IMG/VR virus record: IMGVR_UViG_3300028361_000013
Coordinates: 62,001 to 126,000 of that record
DNA from: a virus
DNA length: 64,000 bases
Reading direction: 5' to 3' (one strand)
The notes below the pieces were generated by a model. That model was not told the DNA's origin. It did not search any database and worked only from the letters and a program-made list of their open reading frames with translations. This document shows positions 16,623 to 24,836 of this stretch, piece after piece (within the stretch, counting starts at the first letter, position 1; each line of letters begins with the position of its first letter). The translations under genes and the position numbers were made by a program.

Positions 16623-17413
16623 TGGTTTTAAAAAAACACATAGCATATAGATTCTTAACTGATGAAGGTCTTCTCTATGAGATGATGAAGTCACACTTGC
16701 CATCAGCAATTAGAAAGATTGAAAACAATGAAGAGCTTGATGAAGAAGAAGGTTCTCAACTGAAGACTCTAAATCACACAATTTCTCAGTACGACCAACG
16801 TGCTTACTACATCACCAATACAATTTTAGATAAGGTTGACATGCTCAAAGTGAAGCCAAAAGGTATTCATTTTGATTGGACAATATTTGATAAACTGCCA
16901 GAGCAGAAGATGACATTCATCTATTCAAACAATACACTTATTAGATTTTGCGCATTCAAAGGACACTTGTGTTTCTGTTGGGTTGTTGCAACTCCTTCAG
17001 AAGAGAAGCATGGAGAACACGTTCTTAATTTTCACCTATTTCATTACAATCAAAAAGAAATGAGATTTAGTAGCAACTGGGACGACCCAGTGGTAACTGA
17101 ATTGGAATCAAAGATATATAAACTTCTTTGTTTCTTTTATTTCTCTGATAATGAAATGATAATAGTTGAGCCAGGAAGAAAACATGGGACAACTAAGACT
17201 GGAAAGCTTATTAATACGTTTCCAGACATTCCTGTGACCATTGTTAATAGCAATTGGAACGTCACATCAATAAGAACAGAAGGATTCGATGTAAGCGCAC
17301 ATTTTAGACTGCAGCCATTCGGAAAAGGATTGAAGGAAACAAAAATGATTTTCATTGAGCCATTCAAAAAGAAAGGCTATATGAGAAAGGCAACAAACAC
17401 AAATCACATTTAA
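16622..17413 (+). CDS. Conserved phage protein of unknown function
   Basis: 263 residues from ATG 16,622. The C-terminal end V-S-A-H-F-R-L-Q-P-F-G-K-G followed by E-T-K-M-I-F-I-E-P-F resembles a motif (x-G-H-F/W-R-x-Q-P-x-G) recurrent at the end of uncharacterised phage proteins. The N-terminal half is helical. No activity can be assigned. Coupled to the previous gene by a TAATG overlap. Confidence 0.85.
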   Translation: MVLKKHIAYRFLTDEGLLYEMMKSHLPSAIRKIENNEELDEEEGSQLKTLNHTISQYDQRAYYITNTILDKVDMLKVKPKGIHFDWTIFDKLPEQKMTFIYSNNTLIRFCAFKGHLCFCWVVATPSEEKHGEHVLNFHLFHYNQKEMRFSSNWDDPVVTELESKIYKLLCFFYFSDNEMIIVEPGRKHGTTKTGKLINTFPDIPVTIVNSNWNVTSIRTEGFDVSAHFRLQPFGKGLKETKMIFIEPFKKKGYMRKATNTNHI

Positions 17414-17421
17414 AAATAGTT

Positions 17422-17904
17422 ATGAATAATAATCCTAAAAAAGATATATTTAAAAAAAAAGTATACAAAGAGTTATTGGACCATTGTGATGAACACAATT
17501 TCATATTAAATAAATCATCTGAATTAACGTTATTAGTTCCAGTAGGTTCCATGATGTCTAAAGTAAAACTTTTAGAAATGATTGAAAAGTTCTTGGAAGG
17601 TTTCGAGTGCATAATTGTCATAGGGCCTATTTCTAAATTTTCAAATTGTTTATTGAGAGCGGGGTATAAAGAGCATTATGATAATTTACCTCCTTATTAT
17701 GCAAATATTTTGATTAAAGAAGAAAAATATGAGGTTAGACAACTTAAAGAAAAATGGTTTGAGCTTGTAGGTAAGAGTAAAAAGAAATTATTTCATTGTG
17801 AACCTATAGTAACTACAATACCTAATTACTTAAATCACATTACTAAGGATTTTGAAGATAAGTATGAAACTAAACCAATATATAGCTTTCTAACAAAAAC
17901 ATAA
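17422..17904 (+). CDS. Hypothetical protein
   Basis: 160 residues, basic, alpha/beta with a central beta strand TLLVPVGS and CIIVIGPIS. Last gene before a terminator. Not recognised. Confidence 0.85.
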   Translation: MNNNPKKDIFKKKVYKELLDHCDEHNFILNKSSELTLLVPVGSMMSKVKLLEMIEKFLEGFECIIVIGPISKFSNCLLRAGYKEHYDNLPPYYANILIKEEKYEVRQLKEKWFELVGKSKKKLFHCEPIVTTIPNYLNHITKDFEDKYETKPIYSFLTKT

Positions 17905-17923
17905 GAGCCAAATGCTTTAATGA

Positions 17924-17959
17924 CAAAAAAGGTTTTCTAAATATAGAAAACCTTTTTTT
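17924..17959 (+). terminator. Rho-independent terminator
   Basis: AAAAAAGGTTTTCT / AGAAAACCTTTTTTT stem-loop with a T-tract, directly after the gene ending at 17,904. Confidence 0.92.
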
Positions 17960-18014
17960 GTTTAAAAAATAGCTTCAGATTTGGGATTGTAATTTTCGTT
18001 TTTTATATTTTATA

Positions 18015-18677
18015 ATGAACGCCAAAGAAATACAAGACATAATAGGAAATCTGTTTTCCACTCACGACCATCATTTTCATAATAGATATATTTTTGGTAG
18101 TGATTGGGAATCAGATTTTTTTTCTGTTGCTAAATCAGGATATATTTACGAAGTTGAAGTTAAGATTTCTAAGTCTGACTATGCTGCTGACTTCTTGAAG
18201 TTCAAGCACAAATTGTTTGAAGGCAGAAAGCAGGACTCTGTTACCAAAGATGCTAAGTACAGATACAGCAAGCGATGGAAGAAGCAGATTAGAAGGTCTC
18301 CAGAGAAAGAAGTAAACCCACAAACAGTAAAGATGCCGAACAGGTTCTTCTTTGCATGTCCACATGGCCTTATTGATGTGAGTGAGATTCCAGAGTACGC
18401 AGGTCTCATATATGTAGGAGATAGTGTACATTCAACAAAGGTGATAAAGCAAGCACCTCTTCTTCACAAGAGAAAATTCGACATTAAGAAAATGCTATTC
18501 GGAAAATACCAGTGGGGCTACATCAACGCTAAGGAAGATTTAGAGAAATTGGAAAAGAAGCATGCATCACTTGAAAAGAAATTTGATGTATTGTGTCGAG
18601 GTCTTGAGAGTAAATACAAGCTTAAAGAGGGTTCTGTCACTTCTATGGCAGCGTTTAAAAAAATGCTTAAGAGTTAG
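18015..18677 (+). CDS. MmcB-like protein with PD-(D/E)XK nuclease fold
   Basis: 220 residues. The segment ESDFFSVAKSG followed by E-V-E-V-K-I-S-K-S-D-Y-A-A-D-F and K-F-K-H matches the MmcB-like family (D-x-n-E-x-K core of PD-(D/E)XK nucleases) often found in phages. Residues about 100-150 include MPNRFFFACP and a P-E-Y-A-G-L-I-Y-V strand, and the C-terminus is a Lys/Glu coiled coil. A role in DNA repair or degradation is likely by family but unproven. Its TAG stop overlaps a class A promoter. Confidence 0.8.
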   Translation: MNAKEIQDIIGNLFSTHDHHFHNRYIFGSDWESDFFSVAKSGYIYEVEVKISKSDYAADFLKFKHKLFEGRKQDSVTKDAKYRYSKRWKKQIRRSPEKEVNPQTVKMPNRFFFACPHGLIDVSEIPEYAGLIYVGDSVHSTKVIKQAPLLHKRKFDIKKMLFGKYQWGYINAKEDLEKLEKKHASLEKKFDVLCRGLESKYKLKEGSVTSMAAFKKMLKS

Positions 18678-18724
18678 AACATTTGGAATAGTTTTGCGTA
18701 TAACAATTAAAAGTATTATATTTG
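18676..18724 (+). promoter_or_regulatory. Overlapping class A and host-type promoters
   Basis: Class A: AGAACAT 18,676-18,682, 14 bp, CGTATAAC 18,697-18,704. Host type: TTTG 18,693-18,696, 20 bp, TATATTTG 18,717-18,724. The host-type start point would fall at the first base pair of the structured RNA that follows. Confidence 0.75.
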
Positions 18725-18728
18725 AAAT

Positions 18729-18840
18729 AATAAAGGCTTGAGGTGCTTACAAAATGCTCAATCACCCTAATGACTTGGCGGAGGTGCCTATAAGATTGCT
18801 CAATCACCCACAAAGCCAAGTCATAAGCCCTTTATTTTTA
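18729..18840 (+). ncRNA. Structured RNA with a tandemly repeated motif
   Basis: About 110 nt without an open frame. Outer stem AATAAAGGCTT (18,729-18,739) pairs with AAGCCCTTTATT (18,825-18,836). Inside are two near-identical units (18,740-18,767 and 18,781-18,809), each starting GAGGTGC and ending TGCTCAATCACCC so that GGTG can pair with CACC; the second is enclosed by an 8-bp stem GACTTGGC / GCCAAGTC. The U-rich 3' side may terminate it. It could be a stand-alone sRNA or a tandem riboswitch-like leader for the gene starting at 18,853. Confidence 0.75.
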
Positions 18841-18852
18841 TAAAATTAGAAT

Positions 18853-19284
18853 ATGGAAAATGAATTCCCAGTCATTGAAGTGACTCCATCAGGAAAACCA
18901 GATTGGTCTGGAGGTGCGTGGTGCCTTGCTTGGACTTATACATCGAAAGGAAACTTTTTATTAAAAGGGTTTTATGGAGATATAGAAAAGTACATTAAGG
19001 AAAAAGGATGGAAGTGCTGGTCAGTAATGAATTTGTATCATACCAATTCTATGGATAAGTTTCCATACTACAGAAGGCCAACTGGAACCTACAGAACTAT
19101 CATAAAAACATTTAAGTGTGATTTCTGGATTTCATCTCCTGATACTAATGCGAGGAGAAAGAGACCGAGAGACTACAGATTCAAAGTATATCCTGAAGAT
19201 GCATACAACAGAAAACTTGATGGTCTATTGCTAAAAAGATTGCCAAAACGATTTCTTGAATTCGACTTCAAAAGCACTAAATAA
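18853..19284 (+). CDS. Hypothetical basic protein downstream of the tandem-motif RNA
   Basis: 143 residues, basic and aromatic, with DWSGGAWCLAWTY near the N-terminus and an Arg/Lys-rich middle (RRKRPRDYR). No family recognised. Lies 12 nt after the structured RNA and is followed by a terminator, so its expression may depend on that RNA. Confidence 0.85.
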   Translation: MENEFPVIEVTPSGKPDWSGGAWCLAWTYTSKGNFLLKGFYGDIEKYIKEKGWKCWSVMNLYHTNSMDKFPYYRRPTGTYRTIIKTFKCDFWISSPDTNARRKRPRDYRFKVYPEDAYNRKLDGLLLKRLPKRFLEFDFKSTK

Positions 19285-19291
19285 AAAAACT

Positions 19292-19323
19292 AAACCTCAG
19301 ATAGAACATCTGGGGTTTTTTTT
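19292..19323 (+). terminator. Terminator whose 3' half is also a promoter
   Basis: AACCTCAGAT / ATCTGGGGTT stem with T8. The loop and 3' arm contain AGAACAT of the next class A promoter and the T-tract forms its spacer. Confidence 0.85.
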
Positions 19324-19331
19324 CGTATAAG
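19303..19331 (+). promoter_or_regulatory. Class A promoter embedded in a terminator
   Basis: AGAACAT 19,303-19,309, 14 bp (including T8), CGTATAAG. ATG 19,337 is 6 nt after the -10 box. Confidence 0.85.
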
Positions 19332-19336
19332 AAACT

Positions 19337-19615
19337 ATGGCAGAAATTACAAAATTATTCAAACCCTCGAATGGGGTGCAATTAGCAAAGGCTCAAATCC
19401 ACGCTAATCATTATAGTTCAAATCTTTCTCACATCAATGAGATGGTTGAAACTCTTAAGAAAGATTTCCCTCACATCAAAGATGATGAGATTCATGTTCA
19501 CAAGTATGGTGGACAGAGAGTTAAGGGTATTACTTTTGTTGAAGTGTCACTTAAAGATAGAACTGATGTACCAAAAGGGTATGATGAAGTTAGTGAGATT
19601 GAATATATTTTATAA
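19337..19615 (+). CDS. Hypothetical protein
   Basis: 92 residues; helix then two beta strands (V-K-G-I-T-F-V-E-V). Leaderless start predicted. Unknown. Confidence 0.85.
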   Translation: MAEITKLFKPSNGVQLAKAQIHANHYSSNLSHINEMVETLKKDFPHIKDDEIHVHKYGGQRVKGITFVEVSLKDRTDVPKGYDEVSEIEYIL

Positions 19616-19621
19616 AGCTAT

Positions 19622-20329
19622 ATGAGACTAAAGGATTTAAAAGAGAAATACAAAGTTTACAAGCACGATAACCACATTCAACTTTGGTCTAAGACCGAGC
19701 GTGGAATGAGGATGGTAGATAAATATATCTGGCATATCAAAAAGCACACTACAGGTGGTTATTACTTTGTAGAAGGCTTCAAGCCAACAAATGATATGCA
19801 GGTGTTAGAATCTCAGATTGAGCAACACGTTGCAAATCTTTCTTATGCTGCAGAGTATTTCGTTCCCACATACAGACAAGGTTTAACTGAGGAGCTTATT
19901 ATCCATGATTACCTGGATTCAATTGGAATTAGCAAACAAGGGCTTAGTGATGTATATACATTAAACAAAAAGAATATCTATGGGTATCGCTCAACAGATA
20001 TTCAAATGACTCTCTGGGGCCTTGAAGCAGGTTTTGGAGATGATGGAAATGCTGAAGAAGTTTCTGTTAACTTGTGGACAGGTGAATGGAGCTGGGTTTC
20101 TGTTAAATGCAAGAGAAATGTTGAAGACATTAAAAAGGCTATTGATTCACTTCTTAAGCCATTTCTTGTTACAGAGAGTGTTTCTTTGTTGAGCTTAGCC
20201 GAGAAGCTTGATACTGATGGGGATGTTGATATGATGATTAACAAACTTACTGGGTCTCTTGAAAAAGTTGGAGGCAATATTAAATCATACATGAAAACAC
20301 AACTGCTTGAGATGGCAGCTAAATTATAA
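19622..20329 (+). CDS. Hypothetical protein, 235 aa
   Basis: 235 residues, alpha/beta N-terminal two thirds, helical end. No motif recognised. Second gene behind the promoter at 19,303. Confidence 0.85.
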   Translation: MRLKDLKEKYKVYKHDNHIQLWSKTERGMRMVDKYIWHIKKHTTGGYYFVEGFKPTNDMQVLESQIEQHVANLSYAAEYFVPTYRQGLTEELIIHDYLDSIGISKQGLSDVYTLNKKNIYGYRSTDIQMTLWGLEAGFGDDGNAEEVSVNLWTGEWSWVSVKCKRNVEDIKKAIDSLLKPFLVTESVSLLSLAEKLDTDGDVDMMINKLTGSLEKVGGNIKSYMKTQLLEMAAKL

Positions 20330-20333
20330 GATT

Positions 20334-20537
20334 ATGTTATTCATAGCTAAAGTACATTACGACTTCCATCCATATATGGACCATGAAGTTAAAAAAGGAG
20401 TTAGAAATCATACTGTTGAGGCTGCAACAGAAGATGATGCAGAAAAAAAAATTGAACAGCATTACAACAATAAAAGTAGTGACCATGGAGATGGATACAT
20501 TATAAGTGGAATAGAATTTTTTGAACATATATCATAA
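20334..20537 (+). CDS. Small hypothetical protein
   Basis: 67 residues starting at ATG 20,334; pattern beta - H-T-V-E-A-A-T-E-D-D-A-E-K-K-I - beta is typical of small ferredoxin-like folds. TAATG overlap with the next gene. Confidence 0.8.
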   Translation: MLFIAKVHYDFHPYMDHEVKKGVRNHTVEAATEDDAEKKIEQHYNNKSSDHGDGYIISGIEFFEHIS

Positions 20538-21106
20538 TGAACAATCATAAGAACATATTAGTAATACATCCTGCCGACCCAACGACAGAAATGCTGAGCA
20601 CGATTTATCGTGACATAAATGCAACTGTCATTCGCCAACCAATTGGTAAGAGCAAGTTGAAGATTCTTATGAAGGAAGCTGATAGGATTATTATGCTTGG
20701 TCATGGTACTGAGCATGGAATGGGATTTGTTAAGTACAGCAATGGTTATCCAATGCACATCACTCCTATTATTGATTCTACTCTGGTATATTTGCTAAGA
20801 GAGAAAGAGGAAAATGTTTACATCTGGTGTAATGCTGACAAGTTTGTGAAGAAGTACAAGCTTTCTGGGTTTTCTACTGGTATGTTTATTTCTGAGATGG
20901 ACGAAGCAGATATGTTTAACGTTAAGGCTACTCAGGACGAGATTGACGAGTCTAACAATAGATTTGCAAGAGTTGTAAGAAACTACTTACATAAGAGCAC
21001 TGCGGAGCTTAAAACAATTGTTAAGGAAGATTATGTTCTTGACTCTGAAGTTGCAAAGTATAATCACCAAAGAATTTATCATTTTAAGAACACTAAATTA
21101 TTTTAA
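20537..21106 (+). CDS. Caspase-like (CHAT-type) protein with His/Cys pair
   Basis: 189 residues. The central part has a Rossmann-like strand order with D-R-I-I-M-L-G-H-G-T-E-H-G-M-G (about 48-62) and V-Y-I-W-C-N-A-D-K-F (about 94-103). A His in LGHG followed about 40 residues later by a Cys at the end of a strand is the catalytic arrangement of the caspase/CHAT clan. The later M-F-I-S-E-M-D-E-A segment is also seen in phage homologues I remember. A peptidase or decoy role is possible; not proven. Coupled to the genes on both sides. Confidence 0.65.
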   Translation: MNNHKNILVIHPADPTTEMLSTIYRDINATVIRQPIGKSKLKILMKEADRIIMLGHGTEHGMGFVKYSNGYPMHITPIIDSTLVYLLREKEENVYIWCNADKFVKKYKLSGFSTGMFISEMDEADMFNVKATQDEIDESNNRFARVVRNYLHKSTAELKTIVKEDYVLDSEVAKYNHQRIYHFKNTKLF

Positions 21107-21109
21107 TTG

Positions 21110-21433
21110 ATGAAAAACACACACTTACATAGTCTTGGAGAGTTTTTGGCTGAGTACATCATGCACACAAAGATGCCGAGTCTTAGCCACAATGCTTGGA
21201 CCAGAAATGTAATTCAAGTAACTTGGGGTGAAGCTCAAGAGAAAAGGAGGCTTTCTGACCTGTGGCATTCAAAAGTGAGTGAAGAAAAATACTCAAAAAT
21301 GAAGCCAGGCATGAAGCCTGTAGAAAGGTTAAGAATAGAACAAGATGCCTATAAAGCCTGCAAGGATGAGTGGAATTGCTCAGCTAAAATACGGATACAT
21401 GCTTGCAGAAAAGTATCTTCCTCATACAATTAG
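21110..21433 (+). CDS. Hypothetical protein
   Basis: 107 residues, helical, basic C-terminus. The last 68 bp overlap the next frame, so its end may be affected by a frameshift. Not recognised. Confidence 0.75.
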   Translation: MKNTHLHSLGEFLAEYIMHTKMPSLSHNAWTRNVIQVTWGEAQEKRRLSDLWHSKVSEEKYSKMKPGMKPVERLRIEQDAYKACKDEWNCSAKIRIHACRKVSSSYN

Positions 21434-21686
21434 GTTTAGAGTTGGATATGTTGACTTTTCTGATGAAGAAGCAAACAAAGAAATCATGAAAGGTTTCATA
21501 GAATCTATGTGGGATTCTGATTTTTGTGAATATTCACTTAAAGAAGAGGATATTACATTTGAAAATGTAAAAGAAACTTATGGAGACTTTACTTTTGTAA
21601 CAATGAAGCTTGGACTTGAAGCTCCAGGAAGTTATACTGGAGAGGGTTGGATTGAAATTAAAACGCCACAAAAACAAATAAGATGA
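21366..21686 (+). CDS. Hypothetical protein
   Basis: 106 residues from ATG 21,366 (other in-frame ATGs at 21,345 and 21,399). Alpha/beta with FVTMKLGLE. Overlap of 68 bp with the preceding gene is unusually long. Ends ATGA into the KH gene. Confidence 0.75.
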   Translation: MSGIAQLKYGYMLAEKYLPHTIRFRVGYVDFSDEEANKEIMKGFIESMWDSDFCEYSLKEEDITFENVKETYGDFTFVTMKLGLEAPGSYTGEGWIEIKTPQKQIR

Positions 21687-22006
21687 TTGAAGTTTTAGAA
21701 GGTTTGGCAATTGCCAAAGAGAAAGATGAAATATTGAAGAAAATAAAGTGGTCAATGGCTTGGCACTTTGAAGAACTTGGAACAACAAGACATGCACTTT
21801 TAATTACTGATGTTTCTTTGAAGCTTGGTAAAGAAGAGCATGTTTTAACTATAACTCTTGAGAGACCTGGGCTTCTTATTGGCAAAGCTGGAAGACACAT
21901 AGATGCGCTTAGAGATAGGTTAAAATCAGGAATAGGCCATCCAGTAAGGATTGATATTTCTGAAGATAAGCAGTGGGCTGGTATTTATGTTGAAGAAAGT
22001 TGGTAA
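21683..22006 (+). CDS. KH-domain RNA-binding protein
   Basis: 107 residues. After a helical N-terminus the sequence VLTITLERPGLLIGKAG, then RHIDALRDRL and HPVRIDISE, is a type II KH domain with the diagnostic GxxG loop (I-G-K-A-G), as in ribosomal protein S3. It should bind single-stranded RNA or DNA. A phage-encoded KH protein is notable beside the many structured RNAs of this window. ATGA overlap with the preceding gene. Confidence 0.82.
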   Translation: MIEVLEGLAIAKEKDEILKKIKWSMAWHFEELGTTRHALLITDVSLKLGKEEHVLTITLERPGLLIGKAGRHIDALRDRLKSGIGHPVRIDISEDKQWAGIYVEESW

Positions 22007-22007
22007 C

Positions 22008-22199
22008 ATGGAAGAGACAGAAGAAAACTGGGCATGTCACAATGAAACCATTGAGGCGAAGCTGAGAAATAAGATGGGAGCTATTTTTGGACTTCCTGAT
22101 TCTGTTATGATTTATGAAGAACGTGGTTCTGATAAAATCAAAGAGATAATGTTTCGTCAAGCCAAAACAGCAAAAGAGAGCAGTCCAGTGGTAAAATAA
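22008..22199 (+). CDS. Small hypothetical protein
   Basis: 63 residues, helical, acidic N-terminus. One bp after the KH gene. Not recognised. Confidence 0.75.
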   Translation: MEETEENWACHNETIEAKLRNKMGAIFGLPDSVMIYEERGSDKIKEIMFRQAKTAKESSPVVK

Positions 22200-22361
22200 A
22201 TGCTGGTAACAATTGAGTCACAGAATAAAAAGAGACTCATCCAAGGCCAGATTGAAATTCTGAAGGAGCACATAGAACATCCAAACAAGCCAGGGTACAA
22301 GAGGCATGACATTTTAGATAAGATAAAATCTTTAGAAGAAAATTTAAAAAACTTAACATAA
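22200..22361 (+). CDS. Small coiled-coil protein
   Basis: 53 residues; helix-turn-helix-like hairpin of Lys/Glu helices around H-P-N-K-P-G-Y. Starts directly after the previous stop; its last codons form the 5' arm of a terminator. Confidence 0.7.
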   Translation: MLVTIESQNKKRLIQGQIEILKEHIEHPNKPGYKRHDILDKIKSLEENLKNLT

Positions 22362-22376
22362 TCGTTAAGTTTTTTT
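22347..22376 (+). terminator. Rho-independent terminator
   Basis: AAAAACTTAAC / GTTAAGTTTTTTT hairpin overlapping the end of the coding frame. Confidence 0.88.
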
Positions 22377-22405
22377 GTTTATAAATGTTTTTTGGCCTAA
22401 ATTTG
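22374..22405 (+). promoter_or_regulatory. Host-type (Bacteroidota) promoter
   Basis: TTTG 22,374-22,377, 20 bp, TAAATTTG 22,398-22,405; ATG 22,411 follows. Fits TTTG-N19/20-TANNTTTG, so the unit starting here could be read by the host polymerase early in infection. Confidence 0.8.
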
Positions 22406-22410
22406 CATAG

Positions 22411-22725
22411 ATGAAATCAATAAATCAAATATTTAAAAACAACCCCAATCTAATGGAAGACGTGGAGGTTAAAGAGTTGATTGATTACTGCAGAGAATTG
22501 GAGGGTCAAGTTATTGAGACAACACAATCAAAGCAGTTTAGTTTCGAAGATAAGCTAACAGAGCTTGTTAGAGATTTGTTCATAGGCATTAAGCAAATAG
22601 AAGAAGAGGAAGCTAACCACCAAAGGTTTGGCGCAGACTTCGATAAGCCAGACTATGAAATTGCAGTTAAAAACCTTAAGCAATATTTTTTAAACTTTGC
22701 TAAGGATAACCATTTTAGATTATGA
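22411..22725 (+). CDS. Hypothetical protein, first gene of a host-type promoter unit
   Basis: 104 residues, all helical, acidic. Only 5 nt separate the -7 box from the ATG, so the transcript is nearly leaderless. Unknown function. Overlaps the next gene by 4 bp. Confidence 0.85.
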   Translation: MKSINQIFKNNPNLMEDVEVKELIDYCRELEGQVIETTQSKQFSFEDKLTELVRDLFIGIKQIEEEEANHQRFGADFDKPDYEIAVKNLKQYFLNFAKDNHFRL

Positions 22726-23363
22726 AAGCAAAGAAGTTAAACATATCAGAAGATAAAGTTGAGAAATTTAAAAAATGGAAGCCATCTTTAAGCTATAGAT
22801 GGTTCAGGTGGTATAAATACACATGGATAGGAAAAATTTGGTATAATGTTAAAGCAGGAGTGCCATCGCTTTTGAAGTGGAGAAAGATTGCTTGGAATGA
22901 TAGAGACTGGGATTATAGATTCATATACACTGCTTTAAAGTTTAAGTTAGAAAATACTTTAAAATACATTGATAAGCACGAAAGAAGTGTTAATTATAAG
23001 TATGATGTTTTCTGGATGCAAACTTGCGTTGACCTTATTGATAAATTAACAGGAGATAATTCATATGATATAGAATATTTCGACTATCAAAAAACAGAGA
23101 TGAGATTTGAGCCGATTAAAGGCACAGATACATCTGAAATACACATAGACACACTTGAAGATAATCTTGATGGGTATTTTGAAAAGTATCCAATCTGGCA
23201 CAATAGAGCTATTGATTACATCAAGAAAAATCAACACAGATACAACGTAGACCATACAGATAGAAGTCTTGTATCGAGAACTATGGGTCAACTCAGGCAT
23301 GATAAAGCAAGAGAGTTATTATTCAAAATAATTGAGATTCACATCGAATCTTGGTGGGATTAA
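22722..23363 (+). CDS. Conserved phage protein (W-x-D-R-D-W-D family)
   Basis: 213 residues. Contains IAWNDRDWDYRFIYTALKFKL, a motif I recall in a protein family widespread in tailed phages of several hosts; role unknown. N-terminus is basic and Trp-rich, C-terminus has a helical pair. Not a membrane protein. Confidence 0.85.
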   Translation: MKAKKLNISEDKVEKFKKWKPSLSYRWFRWYKYTWIGKIWYNVKAGVPSLLKWRKIAWNDRDWDYRFIYTALKFKLENTLKYIDKHERSVNYKYDVFWMQTCVDLIDKLTGDNSYDIEYFDYQKTEMRFEPIKGTDTSEIHIDTLEDNLDGYFEKYPIWHNRAIDYIKKNQHRYNVDHTDRSLVSRTMGQLRHDKARELLFKIIEIHIESWWD

Positions 23364-23378
23364 TTAAAAATAGAAAAT

Positions 23379-23705
23379 ATGAGTGGAGGACATTACGATT
23401 ATAAGCATTTTAGAGTTGAAGAGCTTGCATATGACATAGAAAGAGAATTCGTTAACGATGGAAAGTATATGGATGAAGATTGGTCTGCTCCTATCGCAGG
23501 TTTTGACAGAAAAAGACCGATGATTGAGAAAGATAGACTTGAGGATGCTACAGAGGAGCAAAAGGGGATAATAATAAAAGAGGTAAATAGTCTTGTAGAG
23601 GATTTGAGAAGATGTGCTAAGAGAGCTAAGGAGCTTGAGTGGTATATGAGTGGAGATACTGGTCCAGATTCTTATCTGAGTAGACTAAAAGAAATTGATA
23701 ATTGA
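23379..23705 (+). CDS. Conserved phage protein (MSGGHYDY family)
   Basis: 108 residues beginning MSGGHYDYKHFRVEEL, a start shared by a family common in phages; helical C-terminus. Function unknown. One-base overlap with tdk. Confidence 0.85.
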   Translation: MSGGHYDYKHFRVEELAYDIEREFVNDGKYMDEDWSAPIAGFDRKRPMIEKDRLEDATEEQKGIIIKEVNSLVEDLRRCAKRAKELEWYMSGDTGPDSYLSRLKEIDN

Positions 23706-24271
23706 TGTTTTTAGAATCGAATGACAATAATGGTTACATAGAAGTTGTATGTGGCTCAATGTTCTCTGGTAAGACAGAAGAGCTAATAAGAAGAATTAAT
23801 AGAGTAAGAATAGCTGGACAACCATACAGAGTGTTCAAGCCGAAAGTTGACAATAGATACAGCGATACCAAAGTTGTAAGTCACTCCAGGAACGAAGTCG
23901 GTTCGATTGTGGTAAACGCATCACATGAGATACTTGTACTTGCAGAAGATTATGATGTAATCGGAGTAGATGAGGTGCAATTTTTTGATGATGACATTGT
24001 TGATGTTTGTACTCATCTTGCTAACTCTGGAAAGAGGGTGATTGTGGCTGGGCTTGACATGGATTACTCTGGACAACCTTTCGGTCCGATGGCTGGTCTT
24101 CTTTCTGTTGCAGAGTTTGTAACAAAGGTTAAGGCTATTTGTATGGACTGTTCTGGCCTATCTAATTTCTCATATAGACTTGGAGAAAGCGAAGAAGTTG
24201 TAATGCTTGGAGAAAAGAAAGAGTATATTCCTTTGTGTAGAAAATGTTTTAATAAGAGAAATAATGACTGA
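23705..24271 (+). CDS. tdk: Thymidine kinase
   Basis: 188 residues, the usual length of type II thymidine kinases. It phosphorylates thymidine (and deoxyuridine) with ATP to supply dTMP. Visible: P-loop GSMFSGKTEEL (about 17-27), D-E-V-Q-F-F (Walker B, with the following Asp/Glu region), AGLDMDYSGQPFG (lid/substrate loop) and two zinc-binding Cys pairs (C-M-D-C, C-R-K-C). Start at ATG 23,705 rather than the TTG just before it. It lies in the unit with the host-type promoter, compatible with early nucleotide scavenging. Confidence 0.96.
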   Translation: MFLESNDNNGYIEVVCGSMFSGKTEELIRRINRVRIAGQPYRVFKPKVDNRYSDTKVVSHSRNEVGSIVVNASHEILVLAEDYDVIGVDEVQFFDDDIVDVCTHLANSGKRVIVAGLDMDYSGQPFGPMAGLLSVAEFVTKVKAICMDCSGLSNFSYRLGESEEVVMLGEKKEYIPLCRKCFNKRNND

Positions 24272-24836
24272 AATTAAAAATGGAAGCTTAATAACAAAAG
24301 CTTATAAAGTATATCATGAAGGCATGCTTTATAACGATTATAGTCATGATGAATATGTGATTGATAATCAACCAGTTGTTCATGCTAAGACGGTTGGTGA
24401 AGCTAAGACTCATGGTCTATATGACTTGGACTCAGGCTCTCTTGGTAGAGAGTTGTTGTTTACTGATATGAGAACCAAGAGAGCTAAATATTCTGACATT
24501 GTTTACTTTGAAGGAGAGGAAGTTGAGAGATGGAAAATGGAAGATGAATTAGAGGCACGAAAAAGAATTGAGAAAATTGAAGCTCTTCCAAATGATGAAA
24601 TGTACTACGTTCAAGATAGAAGAAACTATGTTGGAAATGCTGTGCTTTGGTGGGGGCTTAATAGTAGTGGGTATGTTACAGACCTTAAGAAGGCTCAGAA
24701 ATATACCAAGAAAGAGATTGTTGATAAGTTTGCCAGAGGAAGAGATACAGATGTGATTTGGATTTCCAGTCATGTTGAAACTGCTGTTAGAGAGTATGTG
24801 GATGCGCAAGGTTTAGAAAGAAAATATTGTTTATAA
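24264..24836 (+). CDS. Hypothetical phage protein
   Basis: 190 residues from ATG 24,264, overlapping the tdk end by 8 bp. Alpha/beta N-terminal half, coiled segment (about 85-105), and a N-S-S-G-Y-V-T-D-L-K-K-A motif common in small phage modules. Not recognised. Confidence 0.85.
   Translation: MTEIKNGSLITKAYKVYHEGMLYNDYSHDEYVIDNQPVVHAKTVGEAKTHGLYDLDSGSLGRELLFTDMRTKRAKYSDIVYFEGEEVERWKMEDELEARKRIEKIEALPNDEMYYVQDRRNYVGNAVLWWGLNSSGYVTDLKKAQKYTKKEIVDKFARGRDTDVIWISSHVETAVREYVDAQGLERKYCL

Noticed and set aside
926-18677. General recoding of TAG in this phage
   Set aside because: TAG ends many genes and is followed at once by promoters or new genes; reading through gives no protein-like sequence.
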